64,000 nt of DNA from Anaerostipes butyraticus (GCF_016586355.1 NZ_BLYI01000070.1:47134-111133); one strand, 5' to 3'. Counted from the stretch's first letter, positions 8,652 through 18,098 are shown. Notes: generated by a model from the sequence alone, not told the origin. Numbers and translations: made by a program.

Positions 8652-10004
8652 TTAATCTTCTTTGAATCCTAACAGCCACGTGAATGCAAATCCAAGAACA
8701 AATGCCAGTGCCGCACATCCACATGCCATGTAAAAGTTTGTCATTGTATCTCCGCCAATGGTAAAGCTTAATGTAAATAAGTTAAAAGATCCCATAGAAT
8801 ATGCATGGATTCCAAGCAGTCCGATGACAGCTCCTGCTACTCCTGCCGCTCCGCATGCAGCGATCAACGGCCGTTTCAGCGGAAGCAGGACACCATACAG
8901 TGCCGGTTCTGTCGCTGCCAGCAGCGCTGTAACTCCGGCTGAAAATCCAACTGATTTTGTAGATACTTTTTTGGCTTTTACTCCAACCGCAACTGCTGCT
9001 CCGGCCATCGCAAAGTTAGCAGCCAGCGCACGGCATAATACATGGGTCATTCCACTGGTTGTCAGCTCGTTGACCAGGATTGGCGTAAACAGAGAATGCA
9101 TTCCAAAAATAACAGTGATCGGATGCAGTGCTGCCAAAATTGCCATGGAAATCGGGCCAACCTTCATCAATGCGATACATGCGTCTACAAGCAGAGTTCC
9201 TACAAATGCTCCAATCGGACCAAAAACAAACAATACCAGCGGAAGCATAACAGCCGCGCAGATCAAAGGTTTAAACATATAAACCAGATTTTTATGCAGA
9301 TGATTTGTCAGAAATTTATCCAAAACCGCAAGCACCGGAACCATCAGCAAAACAGGAACGATCGCTCCGGAATAATTTACTTCTGGGATTGAAATTCCAA
9401 AAACGGACATATTTTTTGCGCTGCTAAACAAGGTAATCGTTGCTGCCGTAATAAAAGCTGCCACATATCCATCCGTTTTCAAATATTTTGCAGCAGAAAA
9501 TGCAAGCCATACCGGAAGATAACTAAATGCCAGCTGTGCGAAAGAATTCCAGACGGTATACGTGCTTCCCTGATTATCCAGTCCAAACTGGACTGCGATC
9601 GCAAGAACCGCATTGATCAGTCCTGCTGCCACGATGACGGTGATCGTTGGCGCAATGCTGGCAGAAACATAACTCATGACTGTCTGCAGCGGACTTTTCT
9701 TTTCCTCTGTACTTTCTTTGGCTTCCTCTTTTTCTCCTTCCGGATTATCCTGCTCTACATTCGGTAAAAACGGGGCAAGCTCATTAAAAACTCTCTCTAC
9801 ATCGCTTCCGATGACAATCTGATATTGTCCTCCACGGTCAACAATGCCCATAACTTCCTTTAATTCTCTCAGCCCGTCTTCGTCTACCTTGCTCTTATCT
9901 TTCAGGATAAAGCGAAGTCTGGTGATGCAGTGTGTATATAAGGTTACATTTTCACTGCCTCCTATTTTTTCTACAATGGTCTTTGCCAGTTCTTTGTGTG
10001 TCAT
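8652..10004 (-). CDS. bglP: PTS beta-glucoside-specific EIIBC transporter
   Basis: 450-residue sugar transporter from the ATG at 10002-10004 (AAGGAGG upstream); a longer frame exists but covers the leader terminator and is not used. The EIIB domain (residues 1-90) has the phosphorylated cysteine in LYTHCITRLRF and the motif GIVDRGGQYQIVIG. After a charged linker the EIIC domain has about ten membrane segments (SASIAPTITVIVAAGLINAV onward). It lacks the fused EIIA domain of E. coli BglF; a separate EIIA gene ends the operon. It probably takes up and phosphorylates aryl-beta-glucosides or cellobiose-like sugars. Confidence 0.9.
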   Translation of the reverse strand: MTHKELAKTIVEKIGGSENVTLYTHCITRLRFILKDKSKVDEDGLRELKEVMGIVDRGGQYQIVIGSDVERVFNELAPFLPNVEQDNPEGEKEEAKESTEEKKSPLQTVMSYVSASIAPTITVIVAAGLINAVLAIAVQFGLDNQGSTYTVWNSFAQLAFSYLPVWLAFSAAKYLKTDGYVAAFITAATITLFSSAKNMSVFGISIPEVNYSGAIVPVLLMVPVLAVLDKFLTNHLHKNLVYMFKPLICAAVMLPLVLFVFGPIGAFVGTLLVDACIALMKVGPISMAILAALHPITVIFGMHSLFTPILVNELTTSGMTHVLCRALAANFAMAGAAVAVGVKAKKVSTKSVGFSAGVTALLAATEPALYGVLLPLKRPLIAACGAAGVAGAVIGLLGIHAYSMGSFNLFTLSFTIGGDTMTNFYMACGCAALAFVLGFAFTWLLGFKED

Positions 10005-10089
10005 AATACGTCTTATCCTCCTTTTTCTTTTTACATTGCCTGTATCTCTGGATTTATCCGCAAAACCGTACGCTTTCTGCCAAAATCCG

Positions 10090-10169
10090 AAAAAAAACGG
10101 ACCTGACCACAAAATGACATTTCTGTCTTTCATAGTCAGATCCTGCCTCTTTCTAAAGAGTAACAATTC
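10090..10169 (-). promoter_or_regulatory. Antiterminator (RAT) site and overlapping terminator before bglP
   Basis: On the minus strand GAATTGTTACTC...GAAAGAGGCAGGATC (10141-10169) resembles the ribonucleic antiterminator bound by LicT/BglG. It overlaps the left arm of a terminator: GGATCTGAC (10135-10143) pairs with GTCAGGTCC (10099-10107), followed by eight T residues. Binding of the LicT-like protein would block the terminator and allow transcription into bglP. A matching site precedes licT itself. Confidence 0.75.
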
Positions 10170-10194
10170 TGTTTATCTATGCTCCATATTTTAT

Positions 10195-11022
10195 TTAAGG
10201 GTTTAGAATCAGCTGTATATGTACGATCAGATAGGTAATTTCCTCATCGTCAATCTTACAGTTGAGTTTCTTTTCCACAAATTTCTTCACTTTTTCCGCA
10301 ATCTCATATGCCTGTGGATACTGTTTTACCACAATATCATACAGCGGATTTTTCGTTTTCTGCTTTTCCTTTTTATATAATCTCTGTACAAAAAATTTTA
10401 CATGAGTGACAAGTCTTTGATAGTTCAGATTATCTTCATCCTGTTTCGAACCGGTCTGAAAACAAATGATCTGCAGAATATCGTCTACCAGATGGATCGA
10501 TTCCATTCCCTGATGCACCGACTGTCCGCCAATCTCCGCATTTACAATATGGAGTGCGATCGACGCCGCCTCGTCATCATTTAGCTCGATCTCGAATTCG
10601 TCTTCCAGCAATTCCACCACTTTTTTACTCAGTCTGTATTCTTCCTGATAATAGCGGCTGATCTCCCATTTCATTGTGTTTTTCGGAAGCATTCCTTTTT
10701 CCGCTCTTTCCTTGATGAAAGAAATATGATCCATCAAAGTCAGATAAATGGAATTTCCAAGTTCTACTTTAAGATTTCCCTGTATATATTCTATGATCTC
10801 ACAGGATATATCAAAATATCTCTGCGGGATATCTTCAATCAGCTGCCACAGCAATGTCTTTTCTTTTTGATAGAAGACTCTCTCGATCTTTTCTTCAGGA
10901 ATGATTTCTTTTTCCTTTACCTGAAATGCAATTCCCTTTCCAAATACAACGCATTCTGCTCCGTTTTCATCTGCCGCAGTGACCGCGCTGTTATTTAACC
11001 GTTTTTTTACTACCAGGGTCAA
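10195..11022 (-). CDS. licT: BglG/LicT-family transcriptional antiterminator
   Basis: 275-residue RNA-binding regulator. Residues 1-55 form the co-antiterminator domain (KKRLNNSAVTAADENGAECVV). Two PTS regulation domains follow, with conserved histidines in LTLMDHISF, ASIALHIVNAE and YLIVHIQL. The start codon is a TTG at 11020-11022, supported by AGAGGAGA 6 bases upstream; no in-frame ATG fits the family start. It is the first gene of the beta-glucoside operon. In this family the protein is inactive when phosphorylated by its EIIB and active when sugar is present, giving substrate induction; RNA sites before licT and bglP fit that model. Confidence 0.92.
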   Translation of the reverse strand: MTLVVKKRLNNSAVTAADENGAECVVFGKGIAFQVKEKEIIPEEKIERVFYQKEKTLLWQLIEDIPQRYFDISCEIIEYIQGNLKVELGNSIYLTLMDHISFIKERAEKGMLPKNTMKWEISRYYQEEYRLSKKVVELLEDEFEIELNDDEAASIALHIVNAEIGGQSVHQGMESIHLVDDILQIICFQTGSKQDEDNLNYQRLVTHVKFFVQRLYKKEKQKTKNPLYDIVVKQYPQAYEIAEKVKKFVEKKLNCKIDDEEITYLIVHIQLILNP

Positions 11023-11041
11023 TGTTCTCCTCTCTCCTTTT

Positions 11042-11128
11042 CAAAAAAATTAAAAAAGACCAAAACTGAAAGTCATGCACTTCACCTGCACTCCTTCAAC
11101 TTTGGTCTTGCCTTTCGTAACAGCCACA
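11042..11128 (-). promoter_or_regulatory. Antiterminator (RAT) site and terminator in the licT leader
   Basis: On the minus strand TGTGGCTGTTAC and GAAAGGCAAGACCAAAG (11102-11128) match a LicT-type RAT. It overlaps the left arm of a roughly 22-bp terminator stem (11056-11109, AAGACCAAA/TTTGGTCTT) that is followed by TTTTTTAATTTTTTT. This arrangement makes licT expression self-controlled. Confidence 0.78.
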
Positions 11129-11155
11129 ATTGAACTATGTTTTAATTTAGTTATG

Positions 11156-11184
11156 ACTATAACGTACCAATATGCTTTTGTCAA
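11156..11184 (-). promoter_or_regulatory. Promoter of the beta-glucoside operon
   Basis: TTGACA (11179-11184), a 17-base spacer and TATAGT (11156-11161) on the minus strand, about 30 bases ahead of the RAT site. Confidence 0.8.
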
Positions 11185-11209
11185 GTATTTCTGGATTTTT
11201 TTATTGTAT

Positions 11210-11761
11210 TCAATATTTCCTGTTTTTTAACAGTTTCAGATTTCTTATTCCATACAGGATAAAAGAAATCAGCATCATTGCCGTACAAAGCGCCGTCAGT
11301 GCGATGGACCATACATCCGGAATCTCATACCATGCCAGATGCAGAAAAATCGTTATGTACAACAGTACTGTCGTTACTTTTCCATGCCAGTCAGCGCCTT
11401 CTACGATTCCGGTTTTCCGAATGACCGCCATCTTCAAAATACCCGTAAGGATCTCTTTGACCAGGATCAGGCACATTGGTACCAGGATCCAGTGAAATCT
11501 CACTGCCAGACAGACCAGCATGGCAAACTGTGTCAGTTTGTCCGCCACCGGATCAAATGCCTTTCCAAAATTACTTACCATATTAAAACGCCGTGCAACA
11601 ATCCCATCTGCAACGTCTGTTATTCCTGAAACCACAAGAGTAAAAGCCGCAAGACCGTACATTTCCTTTTTATGGTACAGCCACACGATCAGCGGAATCA
11701 GGCATAATCGAAACAATGACATCAGATTAGGAATCGTCAGGATTTGATGTTTCCTTTTCAT
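11210..11761 (-). CDS. pgsA: CDP-alcohol phosphatidyltransferase, PgsA-like
   Basis: 183-residue integral membrane enzyme with the complete CDP-alcohol phosphotransferase motif DG-x2-AR-x8-G-x3-D-x3-D, seen as DGIVARRFNMVSNFGKAFDP followed by VAD near residues 52-75. The N-terminus (TIPNLMSLFRLCLIPL) is typical of PgsA, which makes phosphatidylglycerol phosphate from CDP-diacylglycerol and glycerol 3-phosphate. Five to six membrane segments are evident. It stands alone. A cardiolipin-synthase-like CDP-alcohol transferase is a less likely alternative. Confidence 0.85.
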   Translation of the reverse strand: MKRKHQILTIPNLMSLFRLCLIPLIVWLYHKKEMYGLAAFTLVVSGITDVADGIVARRFNMVSNFGKAFDPVADKLTQFAMLVCLAVRFHWILVPMCLILVKEILTGILKMAVIRKTGIVEGADWHGKVTTVLLYITIFLHLAWYEIPDVWSIALTALCTAMMLISFILYGIRNLKLLKNRKY

Positions 11762-11852
11762 ACCTTTTTCCTTTCCATTTGATTATTTTTATCTGTTTTC
11801 TTATTCTAGCACAATGGATTTCTTCTTTCTACCAGATATCTGCTTCGCTTAA

Positions 11853-11878
11853 AAGAATCCCGCCCTGCAGGGTTCTAT
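11853..11878 (-). terminator. Terminator of the EamA transporter gene
   Basis: AGAACCCTG/CGGGATTCT stem, one mismatch, overlapping the stop codon and followed by TTTTAAG on the minus strand. It resembles the hairpins at 233 and 63473. Confidence 0.55.
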
Positions 11879-12294
11879 GAAATGAACGCCATCGCCGCTG
11901 TTCCTGCCGTCAAAAGAATCAGCCCTATACCGGCTTTCCTGCTTAAAGTCTCCCCAAACACAAAATAAGAAAATACTGCCGTCACCAGCACACTCAGCTT
12001 GTCAACCGGCGCCACCACACTGGCCGGACCTTCCTGAAGAGCACGGTAATAGCACAGCCAGGAAGCCCCTGTCGCAAGTCCTGATAAAATCAGAAACCAC
12101 AGAGTCTTCCCGTCAACTGATCTGACCTGATCCACAGATCCCGCAGCCCCGGCAATCAGCCAGGAAAAAATCAGCACTACCTCAGTCCGCACCGCTGTCG
12201 CCACTGTAGAATCTGTTTTCCGTATCCCGCATTTGGCAAGAATTGACGTAATGCCCGCAAAGAACGCGGAACCCGCCGCATACATAAGCCACAT
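11875..12294 (-). CDS. EamA/DMT-type small transporter
   Basis: 139 residues with four hydrophobic segments, equal to one EamA half (MYAAGSAFFAGITSILAKCGI; LWFLILSGLATGASWLCYYRAL; VDKLSVLVTAVFSYFVFGETLS; IGLILLTAGTAAMAF). The segment YYRALQEGPASVVAPVDKLSVL is the classic drug/metabolite-transporter signature. Half-size members work as dimers and are often annotated as membrane transporters of unknown substrate. It is a single gene with its own terminator. Upstream lies about 170 bases with no gene before the decayed PEP/pyruvate-binding gene on the other strand. Confidence 0.8.
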   Translation of the reverse strand: MWLMYAAGSAFFAGITSILAKCGIRKTDSTVATAVRTEVVLIFSWLIAGAAGSVDQVRSVDGKTLWFLILSGLATGASWLCYYRALQEGPASVVAPVDKLSVLVTAVFSYFVFGETLSRKAGIGLILLTAGTAAMAFIS

Positions 12295-12469
12295 ATATCA
12301 CTCCTTCTTTCTCTTTTCCCAAAATCTCAGATAAAAAACCTGAATTACCAGAATACAGCCGCTGCATATCCGTCATGCATGGCTGCAAACCAGTATAAAA
12401 TACTGTAATCTTTATTATAATCCCTCTGTCATCAGACTGCCACCCTGCCTCGTGCCGCCCAGAGTCTGA

Positions 12470-14863
12470 TCCAAAATACAGCCAGAATTCCGGACATGCC
12501 GAAAAATCTTTGAATTTGATCCAGACAAAGGATTCGAAGCCTTTAACTGTTGACATTTACAACAGGATCACAGAAGAAGGCCGGGACGCATTTTATATAT
12601 TTGACAGCCTGTCCTCTCTCCAATCTGTCTGGTATACAGATCTTATGATGGGAAATTTCTTCCGCGTTACATGCCCTTATTTGTTCAAATTAAATACCGC
12701 GGCCTATTTTCCTGTTATCCGCGGCCGTCATTCCCTGGACGCCATCGCCAAAATCCGGGACACTACCCAGCTCTTTCTGGACGTTTACAGCGGCGACCAG
12801 GTTTATCTCCACCCTTTGAAGGTGTGGAACCGCTACTCCTCCAAAATGTTTATGGTACATACCTGCGGCCGGCAGAATAAGGAATTCCAGCCCATCACCG
12901 GCGGTGTGGCCATGAGCAGATATTATCAGCTTCTGGAAAAAGAAAATGATACGCTTCAGGATCAGAACTATGACAGCTATGACCGCTTCTTTTCCCTGGC
13001 GAAACTGGAATATCAGCACGGTAATTTCAGTGAGGAAACGGAACAGCAGATCCTTGAAAGCACTATGACCAAAGACCCTCATCTTCAGAAAATGGTAAAA
13101 CAGTATTTCAAACCCAGGGACTATTTTAAACTGCGGGACCGCATGATCGGAAGCGGCGCAATCGGGGGCAAGGCCTGCGGCATGCTCCTTGCCCGGAAAA
13201 TCATTCATTCACACATTCCTGAATATATGCAGTATCATGAACCTCATGATTCTTATTACATCGGCTCCGACGTATTCTATACTTATATCGTTTCCAATAA
13301 CTGCTGGGAAACCCGTATCTCCCAGCGCACAGACGAAGGATATTTCAAGCGGGGGAGGCTTTGAAGGAAGCTCTCCTTTCCGGGGAATTTCCTTCCAACA
13401 TACAGGAACAATTCCGCACTCTTCTGGAATATTATGGTCAGAGCCCGGTGATCGTCCGTTCCTCCAGTTTTCTGGAAGATGGTTTTGGAAATGCTTTCGC
13501 CGGCAAATATGAATCTGTTTTCTGTGTCAATCAGGGAACGCCGGATGAACGGCTGCATGCTTTTGAAGATGCCGTCCGCACGGTCTACGCCAGCACTATG
13601 GATATTTCCGCCCTGGAATACCGCAAGATTCAGGGACTGGATCACCATGATGAACAGATGGCGGTTCTGGCGCAGAGAGTTTCCGGTTCTTATCACGGCA
13701 GCTATTTCTTCCCGTCAGCGGCAGGCGTTGGCTACAGCCGCAGTTTCTATAAACTGGATAAAAATATGGATCCTTCTGCCGGACTTCTCCGTATCGTAAC
13801 CGGACTTGGAACCCGCGCCGTAGACCGCACAGAAAATGATTATCCGCGGCTTGTTAATCTGGACCGTCCATCTGTTTCCATGTATGGAAGCCTGGCAGAA
13901 CGGCACCGATTCTCCCAGCGAAACATGGATGTTCTGGATATTGAAAACAATACTCTGCGCACCATTCCGGTTGACAGCATCCTGGATCAGCTTCCTCTCT
14001 GGTTCAAAAAAGCCGTCATGGAACGGGACTATGAAGCTGAAAATTCTCTGAAGCGGATGGGAAGATGGCGCGAAGTGTGGTTCGTCACCTGCCAGAAACT
14101 GCTGGAAAATGAAATCTTTACAAATTTTATCCAGAGAATTCTAAAAACCCTGGAAGAGGCTTATCAGAATCCTGTGGATATTGAATATACTGTAAATTTA
14201 GATGAAAATGGGGATTTTGTTCTAAATCTGGTGCAGTGCCGTCCTTTGTACACCGGAGAAGAAGGAAAAAGAATTTCCATTCCTGAACTTCCGCAGGAAC
14301 AGACATTTTTCCATCTGAAAGATTCTTCCATGGGAAGTTCTGCGAAAAAACCAATTACTGCTGTCGTTCAGATTGATCCGGTGCAGTACTATAATTACCC
14401 TTATACGTCCAAACCGAAAGCCGCAGAAGCTGTCGGACGGATTAACCGTTATTATCAGGGCAGGCATGCCAATCTGCTTCTGATGGCTCCGGGCAGACTG
14501 GGCACTTCTTCTCCGGAACCGGGCGTCCCGGTAAGTTTTGCCAATATCTCCGGCTTCTGCTGCATCTGTGAAGTATCTGACAACCGGGCCGGCTACATGC
14601 CGGAACTAAGCTGCGGAAGTCACATGTTCCAGGATCTTGTAGAAGCCAATATTTCCTATAATGCCATTTGGAATGACCACCGGACTCTCTGCTATAATGA
14701 AGATTTCCTGGAAGATCTGGAAAATATTTTCCCAAAAATATGTCCGGACATGAAGGATCTTTTCCCGATGTTCCGTGTATGCGAGACTCCGAGATTATAT
14801 TACTGGAACGATGCTCTGTCCGCCAAAACTTTGTGCGGATACGCTCCGGAAAACCTGACATAA
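12470..14863 (+). pseudogene. PEP/pyruvate-binding domain protein (PEP synthase-like), broken
   Basis: Two long pieces belong to one protein of about 790 residues: 12510-13364 and 13361-14863. The second carries the ATP-grasp-like PEP/pyruvate-binding motif PVIVRSSSFLEDGFGNAFAG near its start. The frames differ by one base; adding a G to the run at 13351-13355 restores the reading GYFKRGEALKEALL. A second shift lies near 12542-12544, where FEFDPDKGFEA in another frame joins LTVDIYNRITEEG. No good start codon or ribosome binding site precedes the first piece. It is therefore a decayed gene, or one damaged by sequencing errors. In the intact family the role is thought to be phosphotransfer like PEP synthase, but the PEP-utilising mobile domain is not visible here. 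Confidence 0.7.
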
Positions 14864-14933
14864 AATAACAAGTTTCTGATAGGATAAATCCTCTCCATCC
14901 GTTATAATTTTTATAAAAAGGAGGTCTCACCAG

Positions 14934-15614
14934 ATGTTAGGAGTTATTTTTGATTTTAACGGCACTATGTTTTTTGACGAGGATTTTCAGGAAATATCCT
15001 GGAAAAATTACATCCGCCAAAAAACCGGTCATGATATTTCTCATGAAGAATTTCAGCACTGCATTCACGGGAGGAACTCGGCTGATTCCCTGGAATATTT
15101 TCTGGGACATCCGGTTTCCCGTGATCTCATGGATGCATTTGAAGAAGAAAAAGAAGCCATATACCGGAATCTCTGCCTGAAAAGCAAAGACTTCAAACTT
15201 GCTGACGGCCTTACGGATTTTCTGGATCTATTAAAAGAACACAAAATCCCTATGACAATCGCAACAGCATCCGGCTGGAACAACGTGAAGTTCTTCTTCG
15301 AGCATTTAAACCTGGATCACTGGTTCGATATCCGCAATATTGTATATAACGATGGAACCATCCCCGGAAAACCTGAACCCGATCTGTATCTGAAAGCCGC
15401 CGAAAAACTTCATACGGACATTCACCAATGCGTTGTCTTCGAAGACGCCTTTTCAGGAATTGAATCTGCTAAACGCGCTGGTGCGGGAAAAATCATCCAG
15501 GTACTTTCCATGAAACATTCCGAACGCTATAACCATGCAGATTGTTATATTTCCGACTATCAGGACACAGAAAATCTAATGAGGCAGGCTGAACTGCTTC
15601 CCTGGCTTTTCTGA
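14934..15614 (+). CDS. HAD-family hydrolase, beta-phosphoglucomutase-like
   Basis: 226-residue HAD subclass I hydrolase with an alpha-helical cap. Motif I is DFNGT at the N-terminus, with Asn where most HAD phosphatases have the second Asp. Motif II is ATASGWNN, the motif III lysine lies in GKPEPDLYL, and motif IV is VVFEDAFSGIESAKRAG. It probably dephosphorylates a small sugar phosphate or related compound. A strong ribosome binding site (AAAGGAGG) precedes the ATG. It stands alone after the broken PEP-synthase-like gene. Confidence 0.85.
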   Translation: MLGVIFDFNGTMFFDEDFQEISWKNYIRQKTGHDISHEEFQHCIHGRNSADSLEYFLGHPVSRDLMDAFEEEKEAIYRNLCLKSKDFKLADGLTDFLDLLKEHKIPMTIATASGWNNVKFFFEHLNLDHWFDIRNIVYNDGTIPGKPEPDLYLKAAEKLHTDIHQCVVFEDAFSGIESAKRAGAGKIIQVLSMKHSERYNHADCYISDYQDTENLMRQAELLPWLF

Positions 15615-15618
15615 CAGA

Positions 15619-15652
15619 TAGATCGTGCATCCGCAAATGAATGCACGATCTA
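15619..15652 (+). terminator. Hairpin after the HAD hydrolase gene
   Basis: A perfect 12-bp stem TAGATCGTGCAT/ATGCACGATCTA with a 10-base loop directly follows the stop codon. The T-tract is poor. It lies between convergent genes and may serve both. Confidence 0.55.
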
Positions 15653-15664
15653 TTGTTGATCCTG

Positions 15665-17551
15665 TCATAGTTTTTTTACAAAAAGAGCCCGAATGGCATT
15701 CAGAACCGCAAGGATCATAACACCTACATCCGCAAAAATTGCCAGCCACATACTGGCAATTCCGACAGCCCCCAGAACGAGACAAATCACTTTGATTCCA
15801 ATAGCAAACACAATATTCTGATAGACAATTCTAAGACATTTCCGTGAAATTTTAATGGCTTTGGAAATCTGCATTGGATCATCATCCATCAGTACAACAT
15901 CTGCCGCTTCAATGGCCGCATCGGATCCCATGGCTCCCATGGCAATTCCGATATCCGCACGGCGCAGAACCGGCGCGTCATTCATTCCGTCTCCCACAAA
16001 GGCCAGTTTCTCTTTTTCCGGCTTGTTCTTCATCAGTTCTTCTACTTTCTCCACTTTATCTGCCGGAAGGAGTTCACTGTATACTCCATCCAAACCAAGA
16101 TCTTCTGCCACCTGCTCTGCCACTTTTTTTGCATCTCCGGTAAGCATCACTGTTTTCCTGATTCCCGCTTTCTTTAATTCCTGAACTGCTTCTTTTGAAT
16201 GGGGCTTTACCACATCAGAGATTACAATGTGACCGGCATATTTATGATCCACCGCCATATGAAGAATGGTTCCCACGGAATGACAGTTAATAAATGAAAT
16301 TCCCATATGTTTCATCAGTTTATCATTGCCTATAGCAATTTCACGCCCGTCAACCTTCGCAATTATACCATTTCCGCTGATCTCACGGATATCACTGACA
16401 CGGCTTCGGTCAATTTCTTTTCCATAAGCCCGCTGCAGACTCTTACTGATAGGATGGGAAGAAGCGCTCTCCGCAAGAGCCGCATATTCAATCAGCTTCT
16501 CATTCTCCATTTCACTGTGATGGATTCCATTGACTTCAAAAACTCCCTGCGTCAGTGTGCCTGTTTTATCAAACACCATAATTTTCGTCTGAGAAAGAGT
16601 TTCCAGATAATTGGATCCTTTCACCAAAACTCCGGCATTGCCGGCTCCTCCGATTCCTGCGAAAAAGCTCAATGGAATACTGATCACCAGAGCGCATGGA
16701 CAGCTGATAACCAGGAATGTTAATGCCCTGTAAATCCAGGTCCCCCACTCTGCTGCCATCCCCATTCCCAGCATCCGCACCAGCGGCGGCAGAAATGCCA
16801 GCGCCAGCGCTGCGCAACAGACTGCCGGCGTATAAATACGGGCAAATCTTGAAATAAAATCTTCTGATTTCGATTTGCGGGAGCTGGCATTTTCCACAAG
16901 ATCCAGAATCTTAGATACCGTAGATTCCCCAAATTCCTTTGTGGTCCGGATTTTCAGGACTCCCGTCATGTTGATGCATCCGCTGATGATCTCATCCCCC
17001 TTTTCCACATCTCTCGGAAGACTTTCTCCCGTCAGCGCGCTTGTATTCAGGCTGGATTCCCCTTCCTCTACGATTCCATCAATCGGCACTTTCTCTCCTG
17101 GCTGCACTACGATCACACTGCCGGTCTCCACTTCATCCGGATCTGTTTTTTCCAGTCTTCCATCTTTCTCAATGTTGGCATAATCCGGACGGATATCCAT
17201 CAATTCACTGATATTTCTGCGGCTTTTTCCCACTGCATAGCTCTGGAACCACTCTCCGATCTGATAAAACAGCATAACCGCAATGGCTTCCGTATAATCA
17301 CTGCTTTTTTCATACAATGCCAGCGCAATGGCTCCTATGGTTGCCACGGCCATCAGAAAATTTTCATCAAATACCTGATGGTTTTTGATTCCTTTCAGCG
17401 CCTTCCATAAGATGTCATATCCGACCACCAGATACGGAATCAAATACAGCAGAAATACTGCCGTTCCTGTAACCGGAATGAAATTCAACAGGACGAGAAA
17501 GACCGCTGCAATTATAATACGAAACAGCATTTTTCTTTGTTTTTTATTCAT
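15665..17551 (-). CDS. cadA: Heavy-metal-translocating P-type ATPase (CadA/ZntA-like, no HMA domain)
   Basis: 628-residue P1B-type ATPase exporting a soft or transition metal such as Cd, Zn or Co. I start at the ATG at 17549-17551 (GGCGGTGA upstream). It has an eight-helix membrane plan, the metal-channel motif SCPCALV, the phosphorylation site DKTGTLTQG, the actuator-loop TGES, and the hinge motif GDGMNDAPVL. The cytosolic N-terminal metal-binding HMA domain is absent; instead a separate 72-residue HMA protein is encoded just upstream on the same strand. Palindromic AT-rich sites ahead of both genes suggest ArsR/SmtB control. CPC plus overall pattern favours Zn/Cd over Cu, but specificity is not proven. 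Confidence 0.9.
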   Translation of the reverse strand: MNKKQRKMLFRIIIAAVFLVLLNFIPVTGTAVFLLYLIPYLVVGYDILWKALKGIKNHQVFDENFLMAVATIGAIALALYEKSSDYTEAIAVMLFYQIGEWFQSYAVGKSRRNISELMDIRPDYANIEKDGRLEKTDPDEVETGSVIVVQPGEKVPIDGIVEEGESSLNTSALTGESLPRDVEKGDEIISGCINMTGVLKIRTTKEFGESTVSKILDLVENASSRKSKSEDFISRFARIYTPAVCCAALALAFLPPLVRMLGMGMAAEWGTWIYRALTFLVISCPCALVISIPLSFFAGIGGAGNAGVLVKGSNYLETLSQTKIMVFDKTGTLTQGVFEVNGIHHSEMENEKLIEYAALAESASSHPISKSLQRAYGKEIDRSRVSDIREISGNGIIAKVDGREIAIGNDKLMKHMGISFINCHSVGTILHMAVDHKYAGHIVISDVVKPHSKEAVQELKKAGIRKTVMLTGDAKKVAEQVAEDLGLDGVYSELLPADKVEKVEELMKNKPEKEKLAFVGDGMNDAPVLRRADIGIAMGAMGSDAAIEAADVVLMDDDPMQISKAIKISRKCLRIVYQNIVFAIGIKVICLVLGAVGIASMWLAIFADVGVMILAVLNAIRALFVKKL

Positions 17552-17574
17552 ATTGTCACCGCCTTTTTCTTTCA

Positions 17575-17600
17575 ATTAAATATTTGCTTATTTATTTAAT
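17575..17600 (-). promoter_or_regulatory. AT-rich inverted repeat before the metal ATPase gene
   Basis: ATTAAATA...TATTTAAT with a 10-base centre, 24 bases upstream of the ATPase start codon. It resembles the palindrome at 17927-17946 and could be a second operator for an ArsR/SmtB-type repressor. Confidence 0.4.
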
Positions 17601-17616
17601 CGTTGTTCAAAATAAA

Positions 17617-17650
17617 AACCCCTTCTCTTTTTTATGCTGTCACCGGGGCT
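17617..17650 (-). terminator. Weak terminator between the HMA gene and the ATPase gene
   Basis: On the minus strand an AGCCCC/GGGGTT stem with a long loop is followed by TTTATTTT. It could end a share of transcripts after the small HMA gene and raise its expression relative to the ATPase. Confidence 0.45.
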
Positions 17651-17673
17651 CTTTTCTTCTTTCCATTTCTTTC

Positions 17674-17892
17674 TCAAAGATAAATTTCACAGTCATCTTC
17701 TACTTTTTTGCAGTTCTTTCGTACTTCCTGCATCACTTCTTTTGGATTATATCCATCTTCAAATTCCACATTCATTTTCAGCATCATGAAATTTACAGAA
17801 GCGTTTTTCACCCCGGCTGTCTTCTGAGCAGCTTCTTCCATCTTATTTGCACAGTTTGCGCAGTCTACATCGATCTTATAACTTTTTTTCAT
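17674..17892 (-). CDS. Stand-alone HMA metal-binding protein
   Basis: 72-residue heavy-metal-associated domain (beta-alpha-beta-beta-alpha-beta) with the CxxC metal site as DVDCANCANKMEEAA at residues 9-18. It resembles CopZ chaperones and the N-terminal domains of P1B ATPases. Since the ATPase downstream lacks such a domain, this protein probably delivers metal to it or regulates it in trans. A DCxxC site, where MxCxxC is typical of copper, is more in line with Zn/Cd pumps. Extra Cys residues near the C-terminus (NCKK, DDCEIYL) could add ligands. Confidence 0.85.
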   Translation of the reverse strand: MKKSYKIDVDCANCANKMEEAAQKTAGVKNASVNFMMLKMNVEFEDGYNPKEVMQEVRKNCKKVEDDCEIYL

Positions 17893-17926
17893 TTTCTTCT
17901 CTTCCTTTCTGTTGATTCATTTCAAT

Positions 17927-17946
17927 AATTAAGCAATTGTTTAATT
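17927..17946 (-). promoter_or_regulatory. Palindromic operator, ArsR/SmtB-like
   Basis: A 20-base near-perfect palindrome centred on CAATTG (AATTAAGCAATTGTTTAATT) lies directly downstream of the -10 box and ahead of the HMA gene. Position and composition fit an ArsR/SmtB-type metal-responsive repressor site, but no such regulator is encoded in the window. Confidence 0.55.
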
Positions 17947-17955
17947 GATACTTAT

Positions 17956-17984
17956 AATCTACTCTCTCTTTTCTTAAAAGTCAA
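17956..17984 (-). promoter_or_regulatory. Promoter of the HMA/ATPase metal-export genes
   Basis: TTGACT (17979-17984), a 17-base spacer and TAGATT (17956-17961) on the minus strand, immediately upstream of the palindromic operator. Confidence 0.6.
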
Positions 17985-18098
17985 CTTGTTTTACAAAATT
18001 TTTTTAATTTTGCTAAGATTTCCACCTGACAGCTAATCCGGAATGCGGATCATTTTATGACCGCATCCGCTCTTTCTGTTCTGATATCAGATATTCTG

